This document shows, one piece after another, positions 1 through 4,808 of a stretch of DNA of 5,834 bases; position 1 is the first letter of the stretch; every line of letters starts with the position of its first letter. The notes beneath the pieces were generated by a model, which was given only the letters and a program-made list of their open reading frames with translations, ran no database searches and was not told where the DNA came from. Source of the stretch: Spirochaetia bacterium (lineage in GTDB: Bacteria > Spirochaetota > Spirochaetia > Treponematales > Treponemataceae); contig CAAGIR010000172.1 of the NCBI GenBank assembly GCA_900769975.1, positions 1 through 5,834 of the forward strand. The letters run 5' to 3'. The position numbers were made by a program, and so were the translations under genes.

Positions 1-32
1 ATGACAAGCATCGCTTTTTCATATTTCGTCAT
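1..32 (-). CDS. 5' end of an unidentified minus-strand gene, divergent from the zinc-ribbon gene (partial)
   Basis: The minus strand reads ATG at 32-30 followed by an open frame to the window edge, giving MTKYEKAMLV. The start is chosen because AAGGAGA (plus positions 43-49) sits 10 bases upstream of the ATG, a textbook Shine-Dalgarno arrangement, and a sigma70-like promoter lies further upstream at 102-130. Ten residues are too few to name a family. The gene is transcribed away from the zinc-ribbon gene at 156, and the two share an intergenic region of about 120 bases with a dyad that could act as an operator for both. I am fairly confident that a gene starts here and have no view on its function. 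Confidence 0.6.
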   Translation of the reverse strand, partial: MTKYEKAMLV

Positions 33-99
33 ACTGCACCGGTCTCCTTTTCACTAAGATTAGGAGACAGCCCACCGTGTACGATGTTCCCTATGCATA

Positions 100-120
100 A
101 AAATGTACACTATACATTTT
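100..120. promoter_or_regulatory. dyad in the divergent intergenic region, possible operator
   Basis: AAAATGTA (100-107) and TACATTTT (113-120) are perfect 8-base inverted repeats separated by five bases. The dyad covers the -10 box and part of the spacer of the leftward promoter, and the best -10 candidate of the rightward gene lies inside it. A dimeric repressor bound here could block both transcripts. AT-rich dyads do arise by chance, so operator function is an inference. Confidence 0.4.
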
Positions 121-130
121 ATCAGGTCAA
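102..130 (-). promoter_or_regulatory. sigma70-type promoter for the leftward gene
   Basis: On the minus strand, TTGACC (plus 125-130) is followed after exactly 17 bases by TACATT (plus 102-107). The -35 box matches five of six consensus bases, and the -10 box keeps the important T1, A2 and T6. The -10 box is about 70 bases upstream of the ATG at 32. For the rightward gene the best -10 candidate is TATACA (111-116) with only a poor -35 (TTCCCT, 87-92), so its promoter is unclear. Confidence 0.5.
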
Positions 131-155
131 TAAAAAAAGCAGGAGAAACTGAAAT

Positions 156-2171
156 ATGAAATGCAATAATTGTGGCGCGGAAGTTGCCGAAGGAATGAAA
201 TTTTGCTGTGACTGCGGAAGTCCCCTTCCCCAGGAAAAAAAATGCGTGTCTTGTGGGGCAACAATCGCTCTTAGAATGAAATTCTGTCCTGAATGCGGGG
301 CTCCTCAGAGCGGAGAGGCTCAAAAACCAAAATTTAATGCGGCTGCCTTTGCTATGGGCGACAAAAATGTGATTGCCGGTGATGTAATCGGCAGTCAGGA
401 AACAACCCACGTTGCGGGAAACGCCACAATTATCAAAAATGAAGACCAAAGTCGCCAGGTAAAACGCTGCCATGTATGCGGAAGCCTTGTTCTGATTACA
501 GAAGGCTTTGACTGTCCTGAATGCGGCCAGTTCACCTGCGGTAAATGCTACGATTCCGACCAGAACTGCTGTAACGACTGTGCAAAAACTCACAGCAAAT
601 CAAAGGAAAATCAGTATGAGGCCGCTTTGAAGGCCGCCCTGACTGACGGAAAGATTGACCTTGAAGAACGCCGAACCCTGAACGAGCTGGCAGCAAAACT
701 TGGCTTGAGCAGTCAGCAGGCTTCCCAGATTGAACGCCAGGTTAAGGGCGAAGATACAGCAGGCAGCATGACAACCGCCGAGCAGCTTGAACTGGACAGT
801 GCAAGAAAGCTCTTTTATGCCTGCGAAGGAAATTTATCTTCCCTTCTTTCAACAGCACAGAAAATCTATTCATCTTATCCAACAAACGAAAAGGCTCTTT
901 CCTTGTACCTTCCAGTCCTTGCCGCAAGCGGAAGAAGTGATGAAGCTTTAAAAGTAATCAACGGACTTGGTGCAGATGTTCTTTCTGCCTATATCACCGC
1001 CCTGGATATTTATCTGACCACAGGCAATATGAGCGAAACTGAGCGTTACCTCAAAAAGTCCGCAATGCTCTGGCCGGAAAGCAATACTCTCAAATGCTAT
1101 CAGGCCTACTACTACCTTGCCATGTATAAAAAATACAGTGATTTCAGCTTTTTGGAAAAGGCAACCGCAGCAAATGCCGCCCTCAAAAATGTTTCGGGCG
1201 AGCTGGAACTGAGTCATCAGATTCGCCTTATGTCCCTTTTGCAAAAAGAAGCCGGCGAAGAAGTTCCGCCATACGACCGCGACTTCTGTAAGGAAAACGG
1301 CCTCTACTTCCGCATTGTTGCTAATCAGAATTTAAGCGGCGTGTATGTGGAAGGGGGAACGACATCCACTAGTATCAGTACTGTCAGTTCAAATCAGCAA
1401 TCCTTCAGCATGAGTTTTTATGATAACTCTATCGAAGGCTTTTGCGCATTACATATTTATACAAAAACTCAGGATGAATATAACAAGCTCAAAAAAGTTC
1501 TGCTTGAAAATCCGGATTTAATTTTTTCTGAATATCAGGACAAAAATGATTTGGCAAATAATATTGACAATGACCCGGAAATCGTTTTCAACGAGGAAAT
1601 GTACGGAGACTGCGGAGATCCGGAAAGCGCAATCAGACGTCTTTCACAGCTTGAAAATGATTGTGGTTTCAAGTTTAAATACAAAGAAATTTTTGCAGGT
1701 AAAAGTGTTTCCTATAATTTCATTCTCGAAAAAGATGACGAATCGACTCGTCCTTACCGTGGTCAGTGGTATGAACTTTATGACGACGATGAAGTTTTGG
1801 ATTACTGGGCAATTATTGACTGCATAGAAGACGGCGATGTTTATCTTGCAGAAAGAAAAACCCTCAGCAGTGTGAAAATAAGCATCATTAACAAAAAGAC
1901 TGGAGAGGAAATAGGCTCTTGCCCAGTTTGGATTGAAACAGATGAAACAGATGATGAGGTTTACCAGAAGCTCAAAGATAACGACTACTGGCTGAAGATT
2001 TTAGACATTCCAATTGCAGACTCAATAGAAAAACTTTACGCCATGGAATGGAAAGAGGTCTTCTATGAATATCTGCAGAACAGTCCTTCTGACTTCCTAA
2101 ATGACCTGTCAAATGAAGATATTGATGTAGACGACCTTTCCGTCGATGAGCTGGAATTTAAGGTAAAATAG
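156..2171 (+). CDS. multi-domain zinc-ribbon / TerB-like / TPR-like protein of unknown function
   Basis: The 671-residue product is probably cytoplasmic: no signal peptide or membrane segment is visible. Two tandem zinc ribbons open it: C3/C6 with C17 or C18/C20, and C30/C33 with C44/C47. Both contain MKFC, so they look like an internal duplication. Residues 68-97 form a Gly/Asn/Asp-rich linker (GDKNVIAGDV...AGNATI). A third Cys-rich module follows at 105-142 (C105, C108, C120, C123, C128, C131, C138/C139, C142), resembling paired zinc knuckles. Residues 152-198 (ALKAALTDGKIDLEER) resemble the acidic helical segment of TerB-like proteins. Residues about 212-345 look like TPR-type helical repeats. 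From about 378 to the end is an acidic, aromatic-rich region I do not recognise. AGGAGA at 141-146, nine bases before the ATG, supports the start. Zinc ribbon plus TerB plus TPR suggests a scaffold or sensor, possibly in stress or phage response; that role is inferred from architecture alone. Confidence 0.88.
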   Translation: MKCNNCGAEVAEGMKFCCDCGSPLPQEKKCVSCGATIALRMKFCPECGAPQSGEAQKPKFNAAAFAMGDKNVIAGDVIGSQETTHVAGNATIIKNEDQSRQVKRCHVCGSLVLITEGFDCPECGQFTCGKCYDSDQNCCNDCAKTHSKSKENQYEAALKAALTDGKIDLEERRTLNELAAKLGLSSQQASQIERQVKGEDTAGSMTTAEQLELDSARKLFYACEGNLSSLLSTAQKIYSSYPTNEKALSLYLPVLAASGRSDEALKVINGLGADVLSAYITALDIYLTTGNMSETERYLKKSAMLWPESNTLKCYQAYYYLAMYKKYSDFSFLEKATAANAALKNVSGELELSHQIRLMSLLQKEAGEEVPPYDRDFCKENGLYFRIVANQNLSGVYVEGGTTSTSISTVSSNQQSFSMSFYDNSIEGFCALHIYTKTQDEYNKLKKVLLENPDLIFSEYQDKNDLANNIDNDPEIVFNEEMYGDCGDPESAIRRLSQLENDCGFKFKYKEIFAGKSVSYNFILEKDDESTRPYRGQWYELYDDDEVLDYWAIIDCIEDGDVYLAERKTLSSVKISIINKKTGEEIGSCPVWIETDETDDEVYQKLKDNDYWLKILDIPIADSIEKLYAMEWKEVFYEYLQNSPSDFLNDLSNEDIDVDDLSVDELEFKVK

Positions 2172-2210
2172 CAGATTTTTTGAACTTTCTGTTTTTTGCT
2201 TTTATATTAT

Positions 2211-2337
2211 GGGTATCTCTAAAAACTCTCCTACGGCAATTTTTTAGAGAACCCGACGAGTTTTAAGTCGTTAAAATATCACGACTTAAAATATCGCATT
2301 TTTAAAGTTACCTCTAAAAACTGAAGTTTTTAGAGGT
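2211..2337. repeat. cluster of three hairpins built partly on a shared CTCTAAAAACT motif
   Basis: Three strong stem-loops follow the zinc-ribbon gene. The first pairs 2211-2225 with 2241-2254 (14 bp, one bulged A at 2215, 15-base loop). The second pairs TTTTAAGTCGT (2261-2271) with ACGACTTAAAA (2281-2291). The third pairs 2310-2322 with 2325-2337, 13 bp around GA. CTCTAAAAACT occurs directly at 2217-2227 and 2312-2322 and inverted at 2325-2335; a shorter inverted form is at 2241-2249. Arms of the first and third hairpins can therefore swap partners. None has a clean T-run behind it, so they are not obvious intrinsic terminators, although they lie between convergent genes and may stop transcription from either side. 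The rest of the gap after 2171 holds only T-rich sequence. Confidence 0.75.
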
Positions 2338-2340
2338 TCC

Positions 2341-2452
2341 ATTATTAAAGTCGGCAGCTTGACTGTCGCATAGAATTGGCAGGGGGCGCAGGCCTTTGCC
2401 AGCGGTTTCGGGCTCGGCAGCTGCCCAAGGAGCGGGAGCTGTCACTTTTTTT
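2341..2452. repeat. GC-rich island A, probable dispersed repeat that truncates the toxin gene
   Basis: This stretch is markedly richer in G and C than its surroundings and contains the palindrome GGCAGCTGCC (2416-2425). It ends in GGGAGCTGTCACTTTTTTT (2434-2452). A near copy of that end (17 of 19 bases) lies at 4727-4745 beside the Fic promoter, which suggests a repeat family with a defined right edge. The right edge coincides with the point where the toxin reading frame stops making sense. No coding sequence is apparent. With the hairpins at 2211-2337 it may form one composite element. The resemblance to Treponema interspersed repeats is from memory. Confidence 0.5.
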
Positions 2453-2504
2453 AAAAGAAATTGCAATAATCATTCCAAGCGAAATCAGCCCAGACTTTTA
2501 TCAT
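2451..2504 (-). pseudogene. truncated YoeB/Txe-like toxin, first 17 codons only
   Basis: The ATG overlaps the antitoxin stop codon by one base (TAATG), as is usual in toxin-antitoxin operons, and AAGGAG near the end of the antitoxin gene provides the ribosome binding site. The frame reads MIKVWADFAWNDYCNFF and then stops. It matches the N-terminus of YoeB-family ribosome-dependent mRNA endonucleases in register: E. coli YoeB has W5, W10, D12 and Y13, and so does this fragment. The rest of the usual protein of about 85 residues, including its catalytic C-terminal half, is absent; GC-rich island A begins in its place. The overlap, binding site and motif together make this a decayed toxin rather than a chance frame. 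Confidence 0.72.
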
Positions 2505-2764
2505 TACGACAACTCCTTTAATTCATGAACCTGTCCTTTTCCACCTTCTACCTGAGCAATTGCCTGACGAAGATATTTGAGATTTTCCTCCGAATAAATA
2601 TAAGGATCATCTTTTACTTTCAACTCAAATGGAAGGCCATTTTCGCGGATTACGGCTTTTACAAAGGCTGTTATTGCTGTTGTAACATTTAATCCAATTG
2701 AAGAAATTATATTTTCGAATGAATCTTTGTCAGAATCTTCTATTTTTGCAGAAATTGTAGTCAT
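2504..2764 (-). CDS. RelB/DinJ-family antitoxin
   Basis: The 86-residue product has the layout of RelB/DinJ antitoxins. An N-terminal ribbon-helix-helix (TTISAKIEDSDKDSFENIIS, then GLNVTTAITAFVKAVI) would dimerise and bind the operon's own promoter. The following RENGLPFELK and the tail YSEENLKYLRQAIAQ would wrap around the toxin. GGAGGTA at 2771-2777 on the minus strand places the start at 2764. A strong promoter precedes it. The gene looks intact, yet its downstream partner is reduced to 17 codons, so it is an orphan antitoxin. It could persist by repressing other promoters or by neutralising a related toxin encoded elsewhere, but nothing in the window shows this. The family call is firm; the exact subfamily is not. 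Confidence 0.9.
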   Translation of the reverse strand: MTTISAKIEDSDKDSFENIISSIGLNVTTAITAFVKAVIRENGLPFELKVKDDPYIYSEENLKYLRQAIAQVEGGKGQVHELKELS

Positions 2765-2783
2765 ATTACCTACCTCCGACTAA

Positions 2784-2812
2784 AATATACTACCAAGAAT
2801 TAAATATGTCAA
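2784..2812 (-). promoter_or_regulatory. sigma70 promoter of the antitoxin gene
   Basis: On the minus strand, TTGACA (plus 2807-2812) is followed after exactly 17 bases by TATATT (plus 2784-2789). The -35 box is a perfect consensus match. The predicted transcript would begin just ahead of the GGAGGTA ribosome binding site, giving a leader of roughly 10-15 bases. Antitoxins of this family usually repress such a promoter themselves; I see no clear palindrome to call as their operator. Confidence 0.75.
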
Positions 2813-2848
2813 ATTTTTGATTATTATTTTAAGATTTTTGTAAATAAC

Positions 2849-2980
2849 AGCGTGAGGGATTGTAGGTGCAGCCCGTAAGGGGGTGTTCCGAAGCGGCGGT
2901 GGTTTACCACCAGAGCGCAGGAATGAAGGCGAAAGCCGGAACACCGAAAAGCCCGACCTGCCGCAAGGCAGGTACCGCCC
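2849..2980 (+). repeat. GC-rich structured element B with three GNRA-capped stems
   Basis: Within AT-rich surroundings this stretch folds into nested stems when read on the plus strand. A 9-bp outer stem joins GGTGTTCCG (2882-2890) to CGGAACACC (2937-2945) and encloses GGTGGT/ACCACC (2898-2903 with 2906-2911). CCC-GTAA-GGG (2872-2881), GGC-GAAA-GCC (2928-2937) and ACCTGCC-GCAA-GGCAGGT (2956-2973) each carry a GNRA tetraloop. The complement would not give GNRA loops, so a plus-strand RNA is the natural orientation. It matches no RNA class I can name. I believe similar sequences are dispersed in Treponema genomes, where they yield spurious Pro/Arg-rich frames. It may be a repeat, a non-coding RNA, or both. 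Confidence 0.55.
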
Positions 2981-3001
2981 AAAAAACAAACTAGCATTGT
3001 C

Positions 3002-3072
3002 TATTTTTTTTAGTTTAATATTATAAACAATTTTGTATATTTTACTTGTCAAACCGCCTTTTATGACTTATA
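3002..3072 (+). repeat. 71-bp direct repeat, copy 1 (promoter region)
   Basis: This segment aligns without gaps to 4736-4806 at 66 of 71 positions (mismatches at 3012, 3030, 3032, 3047 and 3054). It contains a T-run, TTTAATATTATAAAC, a promoter and ATGACTTATA. Copy 2 lies immediately upstream of the intact RhuM-Fic gene, and copy 1 immediately upstream of a RhuM fragment, so copy 1 is best read as the promoter of a second, now broken, RhuM gene. Confidence 0.88.
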
Positions 3073-3074
3073 TT
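3046..3074 (+). promoter_or_regulatory. sigma70-type promoter in repeat copy 1
   Basis: TTGTCA (3046-3051) and TATATT (3069-3074) are 17 bases apart. Both boxes are conserved in position in copy 2 (TAGTCA and TATACT), which supports a functional origin. It now points into the RhuM/potassium-channel remnant, so any transcript would carry no complete gene. Confidence 0.55.
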
Positions 3075-3170
3075 GACCGCGATATAAAAACAATTTGTAA
3101 GCATGTTAACAATGCTATTGAAGAGGAACTGGAAGGTATTCCAACTGTCGCAAAATTTGCGACAGTTCAA
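3063..3170 (+). pseudogene. remnant of a RhuM-family N-terminal domain
   Basis: About 36 codons read through YIDRDIKTICKHVNN and on to GIPTVAKFATVQ. They align without gaps to residues 40-69 of the intact RhuM-Fic protein downstream (DRTVITKHVNN through NVHFLHI), and PTVAKFATVQ is typical of RhuM-family proteins. The true N-terminus is missing: the coding sequence starts almost directly after the promoter's -10 box. The frame then runs into potassium-channel DNA in the wrong phase and stops at 3239. The 68-codon frame opening at 3033 is therefore a chimera, not one gene. A perfect 12-bp inverted repeat lies in the conserved stretch (3143-3167). Confidence 0.65.
3143..3167. repeat. 25-nt near-perfect palindrome inside the RhuM remnant
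   Basis: AACTGTCGCAAA (3143-3154) and TTTGCGACAGTT (3156-3167) are perfect 12-base inverted arms around a single A. The palindrome encodes TVAKFATV. The intact RhuM-Fic gene has a different 25-nt inverted repeat at the equivalent protein position (5015-5039). Confidence 0.85.
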
Positions 3171-3418
3171 TTAGAAACGCATTTGATGCTTTATGGTGGG
3201 CTCTTGCTACTCTCACAACTGTTGGCTATGGAGATATAACTGTTTTAGGTAAAATATTGAGTGCAATCATCGCTATACTAGGAATAGGCCTTGTAGCAGT
3301 ACCTACGGGTATAATATCAGCTGGCTTTATGGAAAATATGAATAAATCACAAGAATGTGAATCAGAAGAAATTAAATATTGCCCATATTGCGGAAAAGAA
3401 TTAAAAGACTTCTCATAA
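3170..3418 (+). pseudogene. 3' fragment of a voltage-gated-type potassium channel
   Basis: In a frame different from the RhuM remnant, the sequence reads IRNAFDALWWALATLTTVGY and then GD: the pore helix and K+ selectivity filter TVGYGD. The inner helix follows (GKILSAIIAILGIGLVAVPT, then GIISAGFMEN). The end is a short hydrophilic tail with a two-Cys knuckle (YCPYCGKELKDFS) and TAA at 3416. Everything before the pore helix is missing. The frame is closed by TGA at 3119, and no ATG, GTG or TTG precedes the pore, so it cannot be expressed as a channel. The filter-to-inner-helix linker (GDITVLGK) also looks a few residues shorter than the family's usual GDIxPxTxxGK form. The family assignment is secure because of the filter. 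Confidence 0.8.
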
Positions 3419-3600
3419 TACTGGTGTGTGGGGGATAAGAAATTTGAAGTATATTTTCCAAGAAAAGAAAAAGAAGAATAATTTGTCCGCTTTTTCTTGT
3501 GGATTAATTATGTATGTTAGAATTGTCCGTTTTAATTCACTATAGGAACTTTATGAAAGATAGGCTTTACTTCACCTACAGTGTATGTATGCCATAAAAT
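3419..3600. other. non-coding stretch between the potassium-channel remnant and the Abi terminator
   Basis: No convincing gene is present. The channel frame stays open after its TAA for another 20 codons (YWCVGDKKFEVYFPRKEKEE) to a second TAA at 3479. This may be the old C-terminus behind a nonsense mutation, or chance. A 14-codon frame MKDRLYFTYSVCMP (3553-3597) has AGGA five bases upstream but no recognisable product. TTGTCCG occurs at 3483-3489 and again about 40 bases later, too short to interpret. Confidence 0.4.
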
Positions 3601-3628
3601 AAAAAAGAGCGCCGTCGCAACGCCGCTC
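3595..3628 (-). terminator. intrinsic terminator of the Abi gene
   Basis: GAGCG (3607-3611) pairs with CGCTC (3624-3628), and after a C/C mismatch CGT pairs with ACG around a CGCA loop. Read on the minus strand, the hairpin is followed by TTTTTTATTTTA, a typical U-tract. It lies about 78 bases beyond the stop codon at 3706, the right place and orientation for that gene. Confidence 0.8.
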
Positions 3629-3705
3629 TCGTAAGAAACACAAAATAACGTGTTCTCCAATCTGATTAAAAATATAATGCAGAAAGGTGATGTTGTCAAT
3701 CGAAA

Positions 3706-4686
3706 TTACATTGCATGGAAAATCTTTAAAGCGAACTCATAATTAGATTTTATAATATCGTTTCCGGTAAAGTAATCTTTATGTTTGAGCATTCGTTTTT
3801 CGAACAGTTTCTTTAGTTCTCGTTTGTGTTTTGTAACGATAGATTTTGATGCAACTGTTCTTAGTGAATAAACAACACTTACAAATTCAAGAACTGGAAG
3901 ACATGACATTTTCTTCTGTCGCTGCTGCTTGCTGATTGTTTTGATTGTGGCCAGAAAATTTCCAAGTTCACCAGGAACAAAGGTGGTACCGGTCTGTAAA
4001 TCGGCAATAATGCAGTTATTATGTGCGCAGGCATTTCTCAGATTCTTTAGCATTTTGAGAACGGGAACGCTTAAAGGTTCTTTAATTTTCATAACACGGT
4101 AATAAAATTCGTAGAACTTTATAAAGTCACCAAAGGTTATAAGTTCCAGAAATACCCATACAGGACAATCATTGAAAGCTGTGATTTTATATTCGTTTCT
4201 ATGTTTCTGACTGTTATAGACATTCTGGACTGTAAAATACTTGTTCAAAAGATTTGTAGTGAATGGTGATGTGCATGATGCTTCAAGTTTTCCTACTACA
4301 TAAGGATTCGCCTGTAAGAAATTATAAACAATCTTGTAGCCGTCATCTCGAGGATTGGTTTCGCAGTCTTTTAGTAATCTGATTTTCAGGTCGTGCTCCA
4401 GATCAAAACAAGCCTTAGATAATTCAGTACGAAGTAAAGCGTCTATTTCAGTGAGTTCTTTAAGATATCCAAAATCGAGATTGATATATTTGCCTTTGTT
4501 TTGACCGTTTAGGTATTTCTGATAATTTTTTCTGTAAGCAGCAGTCCTAAGATAATTGTTCTCGTTGAATAAATATTTTTTTGCTCTGGTTTCAGAAAAG
4601 AAATTGAAGGTTATGCCTTTATCCATTTTCATTTTCTGAACAAGCTGAGAGGAAGTTAACTTAGGTTTATTTTTGATGTTGGACAT
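3706..4686 (-). CDS. Abi_2-family (AbiD/AbiF-like) abortive infection protein
   Basis: The 326-residue product has the successive landmarks of the Abi_2 family. These are an N-terminal KPKLTSSQLVQKMK segment, NNYLRTAAYRKNY at about 43-55, and a helical DxLLRxELxKxxxDLE stretch at 82-97. CPVWVFLELITFGDFIKFYE follows at 174-193. The HEPN-type motif R217-N-A-C-A-H222 in MLKNLRNACAHNN is the candidate RNase active site. Family members are HEPN RNases thought to cut RNA on phage infection and arrest the host; that role is transferred from the family. No membrane segment is seen. No Shine-Dalgarno sequence precedes the ATG, but the family's usual N-terminal segment begins right after it, and a weak promoter would make the mRNA leaderless. 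An intrinsic terminator follows. It is the only apparently intact gene between the two 71-bp repeats. Annotation as an Abi family protein is confident, the mechanism less so. Confidence 0.88.
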   Translation of the reverse strand: MSNIKNKPKLTSSQLVQKMKMDKGITFNFFSETRAKKYLFNENNYLRTAAYRKNYQKYLNGQNKGKYINLDFGYLKELTEIDALLRTELSKACFDLEHDLKIRLLKDCETNPRDDGYKIVYNFLQANPYVVGKLEASCTSPFTTNLLNKYFTVQNVYNSQKHRNEYKITAFNDCPVWVFLELITFGDFIKFYEFYYRVMKIKEPLSVPVLKMLKNLRNACAHNNCIIADLQTGTTFVPGELGNFLATIKTISKQQRQKKMSCLPVLEFVSVVYSLRTVASKSIVTKHKRELKKLFEKRMLKHKDYFTGNDIIKSNYEFALKIFHAM

Positions 4687-4692
4687 AAATAC

Positions 4693-4721
4693 AAAGTACC
4701 ATAATTTCTGGATTTTGTCGC
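4693..4721 (-). promoter_or_regulatory. weak candidate promoter of the Abi gene, possibly leaderless
   Basis: On the minus strand, GCGACA (plus 4716-4721) and TACTTT (plus 4693-4698) are 17 bases apart. The -10 box ends six bases before the ATG at 4686, so transcription would begin at or next to the start codon. That fits the lack of a ribosome binding site. The -35 box keeps GACA but the -10 match is weak. Confidence 0.3.
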
Positions 4722-4726
4722 TATGA

Positions 4727-4745
4727 GGGAGCTGTTATTTTTTTT
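4727..4745. repeat. second copy of the right end of GC-rich island A
   Basis: GGGAGCTGTTATTTTTTTT matches the right end of island A (2434-2452) at 17 of 19 positions. Here it lies between the Abi gene and the RhuM-Fic promoter and runs directly into repeat copy 2. The remainder of the island is absent. It may mark an old element boundary or recombination point. Confidence 0.45.
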
Positions 4746-4806
4746 GGTTTAATATTATAAACAGTATTGTATATTTTACTAGTCAAATCGCCTTTTATGA
4801 CTTATA
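4736..4806 (+). repeat. 71-bp direct repeat, copy 2 (RhuM-Fic promoter region)
   Basis: This is the partner of 3002-3072, offset by 1734 bases with five mismatches and no gaps. It supplies the promoter of the intact RhuM-Fic gene. Identity ends within the -10 box: beyond it this copy continues into a dyad, a ribosome binding site and the start codon, whereas copy 1 jumps straight into mid-domain RhuM coding sequence. Confidence 0.88.
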
Positions 4807-4808
4807 CT
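4780..4808 (+). promoter_or_regulatory. sigma70-type promoter of the RhuM-Fic gene
   Basis: TAGTCA (4780-4785) and TATACT (4803-4808) are 17 bases apart. The same spacing and near-identical boxes occur in repeat copy 1. The predicted start site is around 4815, giving a leader of roughly 15 bases that contains GAGGT just before the ATG at 4831. Confidence 0.55.

Noticed and set aside
60..593. 177-codon minus-strand open frame overlapping the start of the zinc-ribbon gene
   Set aside because: It is antisense to the Cys-rich domains, has no ribosome binding site, and overlaps a gene with clear motifs.
948..1244. 98-codon minus-strand open frame (and the similar one at 742-927)
   Set aside because: Antisense shadows of the zinc-ribbon gene with no motif or start signal.
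1546..1827. 93-codon plus-strand frame inside the zinc-ribbon gene
   Set aside because: Out-of-frame shadow; the main frame continues uninterrupted.
2211..2980. Integron attC sites flanking the toxin-antitoxin locus
   Set aside because: Treponema integrons often carry toxin-antitoxin cassettes, so I looked for paired GTTRRRY/RYYYAAC core boxes at the island ends. I found none that were convincing.
2780..3052. 90-codon minus-strand frame across GC-rich element B
   Set aside because: Low-complexity Pro/Arg/Ser-rich translation of a structured repeat, with no ribosome binding site. It also overlaps the antitoxin promoter.
3033..3239. 68-codon plus-strand frame treated as one gene
   Set aside because: It is a join of a RhuM fragment and out-of-phase potassium-channel DNA; the promoter at 3046-3074 would even start transcription after its first ATG.
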